Origin: Scytalidium lignicola
Lineage: Eukaryota; Ascomycota; Leotiomycetes
Length of the DNA stretch: 64,000 nt
Reading direction: 5' to 3'
Assembly: GCA_002812745.2 (NCBI GenBank)
Contig: NCSJ02000157.1
Location: forward strand, 1 to 64,000
Positions within the stretch are counted from its first letter, which is position 1; each line of letters starts with the position of its first letter. The notes under the pieces were generated by a model. The model was given only the letters and a program-made list of their open reading frames with translations, did no database searches and was not told where the DNA came from. The translations under genes were made by a program, and so were the position numbers. Below, piece after piece: positions 1 through 9,930 of the stretch.

Positions 1-670
1 TTGTTAGGGTTACTGGTCAGGAGAGGATGCTGAGCGAGTAGTATTGCAGGCAGCACACTTTTATGTTGCCGACCGAGCTGCGCAGTAGAGGGGCTGTACA
101 ATAATAGCCTTTCACCGTGGCCTCTACGCTCTGCACTCTAGCTTGTACGAAGTACAGTCCCGATTGGTCCACACTTTCCCGTCTGTGCTCACCCCGATAC
201 TCTAAACTTGATTAGACCAGACGCTCAATTTTCTACTTCTATTGGCAGATGCTGGAGTAATAAAAGTCGTGATTAAGTCTGTTATACTTTTATTTATAGA
301 ATTACTCTTTAAAAAAAAANCGAATTAGTGTTACGGATCTTACCATCACAGCCTGATAGGAGCCTGAGGGCCGGCTTATAAATTACCAGTGACTAACGAG
401 TGTTTGGTCACGTGACTTATGCAGGAGGTATAAAGGATATAGTCTATACAGTCCCTCCCCCTGAATTGGTGTCGAGTAGCAAGATTATATAAGCTATTAA
501 AGCTAATCAAAATAGTAGATTCTAGAAAATTCTTGTTGTAATTGGCTATTATACCCTGGTTCACTTTGCTACTCGACACCGATTCAGGAGGAAGGACTGT
601 ACTTGTTTGACTTGTTAGACTTATAATTGTCTATATAAGAACACACTCTTTAAGCGTTAGTTAAAAAAAN
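1..670. other. AT-rich intergenic DNA, no gene seen
   Basis: I see no convincing coding sequence here. The stretch contains a foldback element (449-602, listed separately) and two single N characters, at 320 and 670, each at the end of an A run. The short ORF that overlaps the foldback is best explained as part of that repeat. Confidence 0.6.
449..602. repeat. Foldback (MITE-like) element with ~35-bp inverted arms
   Basis: The left arm (about 449-482) and right arm (about 566-602) are near-perfect reverse complements; both contain the string GGTGTCGAGTAGCAA or its complement. They enclose about 83 bp of AT-rich DNA. The few differences are mostly transitions, as expected from RIP. There is no coding capacity, so this is either a non-autonomous element or the remnant of a larger inverted-repeat transposon. 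Confidence 0.75.
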
Positions 671-1088
671 TTTTGTTCTTTACAAAAGTATATATAATAT
701 GTACAAGTAGAAATCTTGTATTCCAGATTTCTTTATACTTTAGTATATAATATATATATAATAATAATTATAATACTTTCGTGTAACTTGATAATTATAC
801 GTATAATATATCATGGTAAGGTATGTAAGCTTAAGACAATCAAGTAGTTAACAACATTATTGTAATTTTCAAGGCAAATCGAATTATAACTTATATTTGC
901 ATTACTTCTACTTAACTACTTTTCAAATAGAATAGAGCAATGTATTCTTACTCTTAATAGATTAACTAACTTTGAAGAATATAGTTAACAATGTAAAGAC
1001 TGTTAATACTAGCAAGCTTTACAATGGCATAGAAGAAGCTATCAATTCCAATGTATTTTTAAATACACACAAACTAACGTCTACTCCG
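671..1088 (-). repeat. ~410-bp dispersed repeat, RIP-eroded copy
   Basis: The reverse complement aligns almost end to end with 12413-12822. Shared blocks include the segment beginning GTTTGTGTGTATTTAAAAAT and a later block reading TTAGTTAATCTATTAAGAGT. Nearly all differences are transitions, with this copy carrying A or T where the other has G or C. Examples are GGAGGTACC becoming GAAAGTATT and TGTGCGCGTGATTATCAGG becoming TATACGTATAATTATCAAG. It is the more mutated copy. No ORF is evident. Confidence 0.85.
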
Positions 1089-1672
1089 TGTGCCAGAACA
1101 GACGTGTTTACCGTACAGTGTCAGGACTTTTAGGTCTCGGACCTCAGATGATGCAGGCAGGAGAGACGGTAGCCGTCCTATTTGGTGGCAGCTATCCTTT
1201 CATACTGCGTCCGAATGGGTACTTATTGGAGACACATACTTACATCATGAAGGTATCATGATGGGAAGAGAAGTCATGGCTGTCAAGTCGCACAACTCTA
1301 CACCAATTGAGACCTTCAGGTTAAAATAGTACAGATCTGAGATTCCACTGAAGAGAATATCCAAGAACGCGAGCGCACCAACTATCAGACTATCTATAAC
1401 AACCAGTCTTTAATATGACAGCAAATAGCTCCAGATACATAATTTACATAAGTGTAAAAGTGTGGAAATACTCGCAAAACAGTATAAGTCACATACTTCC
1501 TCGGCCTTACTTAGTAAATAGTTTTGAGGGATTTCTTAAATATAAAAACATCAGGTATACTTGGTTTTAAATATAATTGTAGTTGTTTATAGTTTGAAAA
1601 AATGTCTAACTTGCTGTTTATCCCTGGGGAATTACTTTAAGTTACAATCCTATAGTCTCAGTCTCCTCTACT
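1089..1672. other. Intergenic, no gene seen
   Basis: Short open frames occur on both strands, but none has recognisable domains, splice structure or a credible start. The right end presumably holds the 3' untranslated region of the sugar porter. Confidence 0.5.
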
Positions 1673-3232
1673 TTACTGCGTCACTTCTACAAACTCCTCC
1701 TCCACATCATCGAACTTGTCAAGAACGGTATGATGCGCGAGGTCAACCACACGTCTCGGTTTCCACTTCGATCCAGGAACGAAAATGGGCGAGTTCGTGA
1801 ACAGGTCGTCCATGTCCTCTAGATTAAGGCCCTTGGTCTCGGGCAGGAAGGCCCAGAAAAATAAGCCGTTAGTGATGTTGCACACGATGAAAACGATGTA
1901 GAACTTCCAGCCGATGGCTGGGATAGCTATAGGCGTGACCTGGCCAATTAAGGTGTTGAAGGCGAAGGAGGTCATTGCACCCAAGGAAACAGCCTTAGTA
2001 CGGTACGCGGTTCCCCAGAGCTCGGGCGGGATGGCCCACGACAGCGGCCCGGAGGAAATAAAGAAGAAGAAGTTGAATACCCAGGTCATGACGATGAAAC
2101 CCCAGTGGGCACCTGCGTTGGGCGTCGAGGCCGGGAACTTCTTGATCAGGATGGCGTTAACAAGGAAGGTCATTGCCATAATGTATGAGCCGTAGATCTC
2201 GAGCGGCCGACGTCCGATCTTGTCAATGGTGTAAATACAGAGGGCGGTTCCGCAGAGACCAATGCAGGCGTTGACCGCAACGAAGAGGAGGGTGGAATCG
2301 GTGGAGATACCGAGCTGGGCGAAAATCTCGGGCGAGAAGTACTGGATGGCAGACACACCAGTCATCTGGCAACCGCATTGGATCATCATGACTATGATGG
2401 TGCGGCGAAGGTTGGCACGGTTACGGATGAGGTCGAGGTAAGACTTCTTTTTCTCGGAATGCTCCTCGGCAATCTGGGCCTTGATGAGGAGGAACTCCTC
2501 CTGCACATAGTCGTCATTGGTGTCACCATGGGCGTGCAGGCGTGCAAGGGTGTTGAGGCCATCCTCGAACCGGTCGTGGTCACAGAGCCATCTAGGAGAT
2601 TCTGGGAGAAGGAAGATGAAAGCACTGAGGAACAGAGCGGGGATGATCTGGATAGCAAGAGGAACACGCCATGAACGGCTGTCGACGTTGTTCCATGCTG
2701 AGTAGGAGCCGAAGGAAGCCCATGTTGCCGCGACCTGGCCAATAGCGGAGAATAGCTGTTGCAAGGTGGTGATACGACCTCTGATCTTACGATGGGCAAT
2801 CTCAGATTGGTAGACAGGAATGATCATCTAGTCAGCAGGGTCAGCATTGTTACTCTTGCCTTTGAGCCAGCTACTTACGACAAGGAATCCAATACCGAAA
2901 CCAGCAACCAAACGGCCAATATACAACATCTCGACGGCTACACCAGCAGTCTGAATGACACCACCAACAATGAAGATGAGAGTTGCCATGAGGATAGTAC
3001 CACGACGGCCAAGGCGATCGGTGTACCCAGCACCGAGCGCACCAAAGAAGCATCCTCCGGTAAAAAGAGACACGACCGTCCCCGACCGCGAGCTTGCGCT
3101 GCTTTGCAAGAATCTCCTCTTGAAGTCATCTGTAGCGACGACCTCAGCTATGACACCCAAGTCATAGCCAAACAGGAAGGAGCCAAAGGCTGCAAAAGAA
3201 CCCAGGAGGAACTGGTAGATTCCAGGCTTCAT
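1673..3232 (-). CDS. MFS sugar porter (hexose/lactose-permease type)
   Basis: Predicted proton-coupled sugar transporter of the plasma membrane, 502 aa, made of two exons: 3232-2879 and 2827-1673. The 51-nt intron (2828-2878) begins GTAAGT and ends TAG. Its length is a multiple of three, so the frame continues across it and splicing removes a TAG stop. Sugar-porter hallmarks are visible: an N-terminal membrane segment followed by FGYDLGVIAE, a D-R-x-G-R-R loop (DRLGRRG), PESPRWL after TM6, a second DKIGRRP, and PETKG near the C-terminus. Length and about twelve hydrophobic segments match the family. The C-terminal tail is acidic. No neighbouring gene indicates the substrate; lactose, quinate or hexose permease are all possible. 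Confidence 0.92.
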
Positions 3233-4540
3233 GATGATAGAGTGATCAGGTATGAAGGAAGGTAAGAAGGAGGCAGGTCCGGGAATCTAATATTGGAAGC
3301 TTCGTGAGATAATCCGCTCTTTATACATTTTTGGCAATGGCAATGGCGCGGGGGGCTGGCGATCACAGGAATCCCAGCGGCGTCAGGGGTCCTTGGGTGG
3401 TGTAAAAAGACCAGTAGCCTGTTTCTTATCAAAAGGGCTGAGGGTCATCATCGGTTGGCCATGGTGTGGCCGCCGAATTCTTTGGCTTGGTTCCTGAATA
3501 GTTAGAGCAAGGGTTGAAGGCATCCTGGGCTAAGATCCAATTGCGAAGGTGACCTTCTTACTATTTTGGGAGACGTTTTGCAAGGCTCGTATGCTCTTGA
3601 GCCGGTCTCTGAGCCAAGGAGTCGGTCGCTGGGAATTCCAATAAACAAACATTCAGGGGTTGAATTATCGATGGGATGCATGGAAAAAAGCAGCCGCGAG
3701 AAAAAAAGCCTTGAGGCTAGATCGAAGGTGGGATTAAAATGACCAGTTTGTAGGAATGAAGACAGTGAAACTAGGCGGTGGAGAAAAGAACCAACATTCT
3801 GCTCTTCAGACCATTTCCCCTCAGTATCTCCACTTCTCTCCACCCCACTTTCAATTATCCCCCATGGGGAAGGGGGTCTGAGGGTAGCAGTGGACGGTCA
3901 GGAATAAGAGGAAAAACTGAAGTGGATCATCGTGCAGTCAGCACTTGTTTTATCACAGCACATGTGTAGTCTGGCAACCGTACTAGCCATTATTGCTCAT
4001 TGTTGTCCGGTTACGGATAGAGCGGTCATTGTACGGTAATAGTGACATTTGACTGTGCTCATGTTCTTTCCCCGAATCTCGTNAAAAAAACGAATCGCAG
4101 ATTTCGGGCCATTGGATCCTGGTCTGCTCGTATCAATTTCTCGACAGATTGCCAGGAATTCTCTTGCACTTCACCGCTGCTTACTAGTGTATTGTTGTTC
4201 CCATTATACAGTTAGACCTACCTAAACAAAGAAAAACTCATATGTAACGATACCCAACAAACAGTAATACAGAGCATGATATATATCTACTCGAGGAACT
4301 GGTCATAAAGGGACAATGAAGTTGTTCGCCAAATGGCTAAAAAGCCTTCTTGGTGGTAGATACCTAGCAAGTTTTATCAGACGTGTTGCGATTTGAAGAG
4401 GACGGCTCATCACAATGTTTGCAGTGCATTTGCTTCCAGCATGTAGTCACTACCATTGAATGAGACTTTTAACGGTTCATTCAGCTACCTGTATCCTAAA
4501 GTCGCTAAATTAACCCATACAATCTACTACTATAGTCTAT
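3233..4540. other. Intergenic, sugar-porter promoter side
   Basis: This 1.3-kb stretch holds the promoter region of the sugar porter and the 3' flank of the glyoxalase gene. I see no gene. Position 4083 is an N beside an A run. Overlapping short ORFs lack codon or domain support. Confidence 0.5.
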
Positions 4541-5751
4541 TTACAACCCAGCCTTGATCTTGTTGTTCTGGATAACCTCAATCCAGTATCCATCAGGGTC
4601 AAGCACGAAGGCAATATCCCGCATCCGTCCATCGGTGAGCCTCTTCTTCCAACTCACCTGCTTCTCCTCAAATCGCGCGCACGCCGCCTGCAGGTCATCG
4701 ACTGAGATGCCTATATTATTTTGTCAGTTCTACCCTTTCTTGTAGACGCATAGTGGGTTTTTAAACTTACAAATGTGCCCAAAACCTTGAGGCTGCTTGT
4801 TCCCATCGTGGTAGCTGAAGTTGGCATCATCTTCTGTGCCATGGTTCCAAGTCAGCTCCAGGAGACCTTCTCTGTGAGCGGTGTAGTGCGCGGTGGAGGC
4901 TGGTGGGATTTCGTACGCTGGCGGGTATGCCAGGAAGTAATTCGTGAACTTAGCAGCGTTGTTCTCGTAGGTGCTAATGAGGGTCATTCCCATGATGTTC
5001 TGATAGAAGTCGAGCGACTTCTTGGAGTCCTTGCAGCGAAGCATGGTATGGTTCTGAAAAATGTCAGCTATGTCAACTCTGTGTAAACAATTTCTTCTAA
5101 TCTTCCTAAGGATCCTATTACCATTCTGTAAGTGGAGACATCGGTAGTGGTGACATTCTCGGTGGTTTGCACAGGCTTCTGGACAATGATCTCGACCCTG
5201 TCACGTGTGAATAATCATTATTCTTTCAAAGATGTTGCAATATTATGAATTGTTGGCTTACCAATATCCATCCGGATCCAACGCGAAAGCAATATCCCTC
5301 ATCGACCCATCGCTCAGCTTCTTCTTGAACTGGTACCCAGCGTCCTCGATTCGCTTGCACGCTGCCTGGATGTTATCAACAGAGATAGCAACGTGCCCGA
5401 ATCCGCGGTACGGCTCAGTGTTGCCGTTCACCACTTGGTAGTCAGGATCGCTCTCAGTGCCGTAATTGTGCGTCAATTCAATGAGACCTTCGCGATCGGA
5501 GCGCAGGGCGCCGTAGGAGGCCGCGCCTGGTGAATCGTAGGCCAGGAAGTACAGATCGAATTTGTTCTCAGGGTTCCTAATGGTCTCGATGACTTTCATG
5601 CCCAGGAATTCGTAGAATTTGACTATTTCTCCAAGTCAAAAAAGAAGTATTCAGCAGATAATTCTGCAAGAAAAGACATACCGGATTTCTGAGGATCCTT
5701 CACCCGGATCATGGAGTGGTTGAGTTTGTACTTGGACGTCTCGGTCGCCAT
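4541..5751 (-). CDS. glo1: Lactoylglutathione lyase (glyoxalase I), two-domain fungal type
   Basis: Converts the methylglyoxal-glutathione hemithioacetal to S-lactoylglutathione, the first step of methylglyoxal detoxification. Five exons: 5751-5682, 5622-5262, 5197-5122, 5053-4771 and 4710-4541. All introns are GT-AG and the frame adds up to 319 aa, the usual length of the tandem-domain fungal enzyme. Two glyoxalase domains are visible. Domain 1 has NHSMIRVKDPQKS, LIELTHNYGTE and GFGHVAISVDN; domain 2 has NHTMLRCKDSKKS, LLELTWNHGTE and GFGHICISVDD. Each ends in a DPDGYW-type motif, and the metal-binding His and Glu residues are present. I chose the ATG before ATETSKYKLNH. An in-frame upstream ATG at 5865 would add about 38 residues rich in Arg, Ser and Ala without acidic residues, which could be a mitochondrial presequence. 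Confidence 0.95.
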
Positions 5752-7540
5752 GGTTGCGTAGGTTGCGTAGGCTGCAGCTCGTGGGATTCTTAGGGTAGGA
5801 GAGGAGAATGAGTGCAGGTTTCTCTTATATGCCACTCTCGTCGTGACAATTCGAATCCTGAACATAGGTGTATACGGAGGACAATTGTTTTTGAAGAAGC
5901 AGGCAAGTCACCAGGACGATGCGCAATGCGCAATCGGAGAATCGCCATTATTGTCATCAATTAATTCTATCTACATTGGGAAGGCGGGGACAACCCCACC
6001 TTAGACCCTTTCTTGATACCGGACAATCTCTCCCCCTGAATATTTTCACACCCGAGAGTCAAAAGTGGCGCAAAACGCCAGTATATGTTCTCATTTGCTT
6101 AGACCTTTGCATCGTGAGATTTTATTTTATGAATATTACCAATTGAGCTCTTAAGGTAGACACCTGACAATACTTGAAGATAAATCCCATTTTTGGCCCT
6201 TGGGGGTACGAGACATTTGGGGGGGAAATGGGCAACGGAAACAAGAAATTTTACAAATGAGAAAATTCCACAAATGAGAAGACATTATTCCAGCCCGACA
6301 TAAGGCTGGTAGGAAATGGCAGTCTATATAGAGATGATTGATAGAGGCTGCCCCTGTAAATAAGATGCTCCACGCCCGAAGTCGTTTACTTTCCTACAAG
6401 CCACTGTGATTACAACGTCGAAACTTCACACCAATCAAGGCGATACAACAACGGGCATCCACTTCTTCGCACACATCCCCCATACGTTCCCCAGAGTTAA
6501 CAAGTTTATCTCACAAATTCTCACCTTTGATGCGCTCACTCCCTTCTCCAGACAACCTCGACAAGGGGAACCCCATCCCACTCTCCGCCATTCCCCCACT
6601 CAGAAGCAAAGCTTGATTTCCATTCTTCATGCCGGATCACCAAATCCAAGCAGCTGATCACCTCGCAACTTTCGCCGTGATAGGGTGTTCCAAGAATACG
6701 CACTAATTCTCAATATCGAGCACTATCGATTCAAGTACATACTAAGTAGTATAGTAGTAATAGTGACCATGCTAGAAACTGGGCGTAATGAGTACGAATT
6801 AATTATGTTAGAAGGCGAGGAGTCACGCTCTCCTACTAGCAGCTCGTTCCAGGGTGTTTTATTTTACGTCCCGGGATGGTTATCGGAGGAGAAAGACGGA
6901 GAATGGTCAAGGACAGGAGGCATGTTCCAGCGCTCCACATGGTAATGATGACTCGACTCGTCTGACTGTTTGTCATGCCATTCCATGGAGTATTGCTTCG
7001 TAAGTGTCCCCGTAAGCATCTAGACTCTTCAAGCCATAACTTGGAATGGTCTCGATTTCTCTCACAGACACTACCGCTGTTGGAGTAATTAGCCCAAGGC
7101 TGGGCTAAAGCTAGGATCAGAGCCCAGTTGTATTTGCCAAGAGATCTTGCTTAGGAACCTAGCCTCCTCTCCAAGGCGTCCACCATACTTACTTCTGTCA
7201 TCGCAAACAAGGCACCGTTCCACGTGCGCATCTAATGCCGGAGCGACAGCCTACAGGTGGGAAATTTTAGTTACAGAATCCCCTGGACCCCTAATTAATT
7301 TCTCGGGTAGTGCGCATTAGCTTACGGGCAAAACCAGTATTCAGTTAACTAGATACAGCGGAGTTGTCAGCTACGCACAATGCAACAGATGCCATCCTTC
7401 AGCCTCACTCCTCTCTAAACACCTTGCTCTCAAGATGATTCCATTTTTAAATTTTATTATTAACAAAATTTCAACAATTTTCAACAATTTTCGGTATTTT
7501 ATGGAGTCAGATGTGACGAAAACATGTAGCAACTATCAAT
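5752..7540. other. Long intergenic stretch, no supported gene
   Basis: About 1.8 kb. The left end contains the glyoxalase promoter and the optional 5' extension of its reading frame (to 5865). The rest has scattered short ORFs on the plus strand with no recognisable domains or splice pattern. A short inverted motif (AGCCCAAGGCTGGGCT) occurs near 7090. Nothing else stands out. Confidence 0.5.
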
Positions 7541-8724
7541 TCATTGCGGTTCTCTTGTTCCCTGCAGCCCAAGCCAACATGGTGAAGATGGCGTTATCTG
7601 CTTTAATCGCTCCATGGCTGCTGCCATCTCTTCTCTATCTACGGGTAGGCCTTGTGATTCCTCCGACACCTTCAGTGCAATAAACCACTTATCTTCTATT
7701 TCTGGCCAATCATTGACCCCCCATCTCCAACTCTTCTTATATGATTCCGGCACTACTCGCTCATATTTATCACGGAATATGTGAAAAGTTTTTNAGAGCG
7801 TCATATGGATGATAACGCCAGCGATTGAGCTTTGTTGCAAGGAATGGTAAGGGACAAGGCTTCTTGTGACCCGGGCTTGACAATATAAATTCAACGAATG
7901 CTTGGAATTGTTGTTCAGTTGGGGGATATATCGTCCTTGGACCTTCTATACGTCCGTCATAGAGGTACATTGCGTTGCACTACGCCGCAATCTTTTTTTA
8001 GTTATTGAAATAGTTAATTTATAAAGTCAATCTCACCTCTAGTTCGCTCTCACCGCGATCAAATAATACCACACCTCCAAAAATATTTGACTCAGCCCAA
8101 TAACCGACCATATCTGATACGCCGTTTGGATATTGCTCAGGGAATCTATAGCTTCGATGTTGAAATGCAACAAGCGGCAAGGCCGATCCGAAACGCTTCT
8201 GGCCGTCTCCCAGAGATTCTTTAGCGAGCCAATTCTCATGCAAATTGCGCTTGTGAAAAGAGTCGCCACTTTGAAAGAGATGGGCGGCAATCTCGTGACA
8301 TGCTACAGCTGTAATCTCGATAAGTCGAAGATTAAATTGGGATGAACCTAAAGATGCATTCTGAAAAGCACGTAAAAGCTTTTGTCGTGTCGCTTTGTTA
8401 GCTTTCACCCTCTCTTTCAGCAATATAAGAGGGAGTTAACCATACATGTTCTTCAAAGTGCAGCTTCTCGAGGTCAAAGTGAGACATCAGATTACGGGTC
8501 TTCTCCAGAGCACCTGCGCATAGGTGGACATGATTGAGCTGAAATACAGGATGAGTTTCCATTCGCACCTGGTACTTGGTCCAAGTATCGACTGTTGGCA
8601 ACCCATCAACAATCTGGGCATATGTAAACTTAGCCACTTCAGTTGCGAGAATGTTTGACACTGCCTGCATAAACACCTCCAGGTGCTTCTCGTCAAGGAC
8701 ATCCGAAACACTTCTCGAAAACAT
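7541..8724 (-). CDS. Unknown fungal protein, three exons, with an N-linked frameshift
   Basis: I do not recognise this family. Exons 8724-8496, 8413-8037 and 7979-7541 join in frame through GT-AG introns (8414-8495 and 7980-8036) to give about 347 aa, but only if the N at 7794 is dropped. Removing it turns a frame that stops after a few codons into one that continues for over 80 residues. The protein seems mostly soluble. It contains a HEIAAH sequence (HExxH pattern) in ITAVACHEIAAHLF, followed by more histidines, which could bind a metal but could also be chance. In-frame codons upstream of the ATG read like protein (RPYIFDL) before a TGA, so the 5' end may be truncated or decayed. The first intron is the least certain part. 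Confidence 0.55.
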
Positions 8725-9273
8725 TCAGAGGTCGAAGATATAAGGGCGAGCTATCACGTCGTGAGCTGGAACGTATGTATTCTTACCAAAATTTAGCGGT
8801 GTGAATCAGTGGTGGTACTTCATAAAATGTAAAAATATTTAAAAATGGGTGGCGGTTTCTGAGCGAGTGACAGAATCGTCAACCGTAAATTGTCCTTAGC
8901 TAGAGTCGTAAACTGTTTTTGTCTTTATAACTATAATTGTAGTTACCATTATAAGTATCGTTATAATTACAGCTGTTACTGTTACTGTTTTTATAGCTAA
9001 AGTAATAACTTAAGCTATAACTACAGCTGTTATTGTCGTTGTAGCTGCAGCTATAAAAGAAAGAAAAAGGGGGTTTGTTTATATTTACGACCAAAACGAG
9101 TACTTGTTTTGCTTGTGAAAATTTAGTACTTTATTTTACAGTTAATGTCTGGCAAAAAGCCCTAAAACTGTCAGGCGGTGAAAACGAACAGCGATTTGAA
9201 CCCTTTAAACTACTTTAATGGACGCTCATTACACTCGCTTTAATAAATTCCCTTCGGCCACTTTTTTGCCGGT
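8725..9273. other. Intergenic with a low-complexity repeat
   Basis: From about 8920 to 9055 the sequence repeats variants of GTAGTTATAGCTGTTA, an imperfect microsatellite-like tract. The ORF that covers it is only Asn/Ser/Tyr repeats from this tract and is not a gene. Nothing else is visible. Confidence 0.55.
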
Positions 9274-9930
9274 TCAGTTCATCTCAAGATTTAGGCGTGA
9301 GGCTAGTCTCCATCCATACCAAAGAGTAGCACCAATGGATACCAAGTTCAAATGGATGCTCATAGCATGATTCTTCTTAAATCCCCTATTCAATACCACC
9401 ATTTCCGAGGTAGACTCTGCTTTATTATCAAGCCGCTTTGAATCGCGTGTTTCTAAAACTCATTTATTAGTAATCCGTTAGTTCTATTATCCAAAATCTC
9501 CCTCCAATAGTTTTAGGAGTAATTAATAGTCTAAAATACTTGACCTACCTTGATGGATCCGCTCGATCATGACTTGACGGGTTCGTGGTCCATAAAGAAC
9601 CAGATTTAAGACTGCTGGCACCCCCGCAATAGCAAATAGGATCAGATCCCCTCTCTTCTTGGTAAATGAGATGAGGCCTCGCGGCGGGAAAGTCAGTGCT
9701 GTGAGAAGCAGTAGCAATGACTGAATGCGGAAATAGATCGGGAAGAGCCGTTTCTGTAGGGTCGTGAAGGCAGATCTTGGTAACACATCATGGCACACTC
9801 TTGTCACAACGAACGTCTGAAAAAGCTGTGTACCTAAAAGGGTCGAGAAGCATATGATATGGTAAGGTGCTAGATTGCTGACCGGGGCCAAGAGGGGATA
9901 GAAAAAGCTGCTGAAGTCGCTGGAGGCCAT
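9274..9930 (-). CDS. DUF4149 / TMEM205-like membrane protein
   Basis: Small integral membrane protein, 186 aa, from exons 9930-9549 and 9452-9274. The intron (9453-9548) starts GTAGGT and ends TTTTAG. Visible marks of the fungal DUF4149 family are LAPYHIICFSTLLGTQLFQTFV in the first membrane helix, LPRSAFTTLQKRLFPIYF in the loop, a leucine-rich second helix, VLNLVLYGPRT, and a last segment NHAMSIHLNLVSIGATLWYG supplied by exon 2. Four hydrophobic segments are expected. The second exon restores the conserved C-terminus; without it the frame would end after HQGRSSILDY. The biochemical role of the family is poorly defined and I infer none. Confidence 0.88.

Noticed and set aside
1..30. TTAGGG at the window start as a telomere end
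   Set aside because: Only one copy of the hexamer; no tandem array.
1090..1329. Plus-strand open frame of 79 codons downstream of the RIP-eroded repeat
   Set aside because: No recognisable domain, no splice context, and it begins beside the repeat boundary; most likely chance.
1914..3265. Several long plus-strand frames opposite the sugar porter
   Set aside because: They mirror the conserved porter coding sequence and have no domains of their own.
8900..9094. Asn/Ser/Tyr-rich open frame
   Set aside because: It is only the translation of an imperfect GTAGTTATAGCTG repeat; no gene features.
9190..9240. GGTTCAAATCGC-like string resembling a tRNA T-arm on the minus strand
   Set aside because: No D-arm, anticodon arm or acceptor stem around it.
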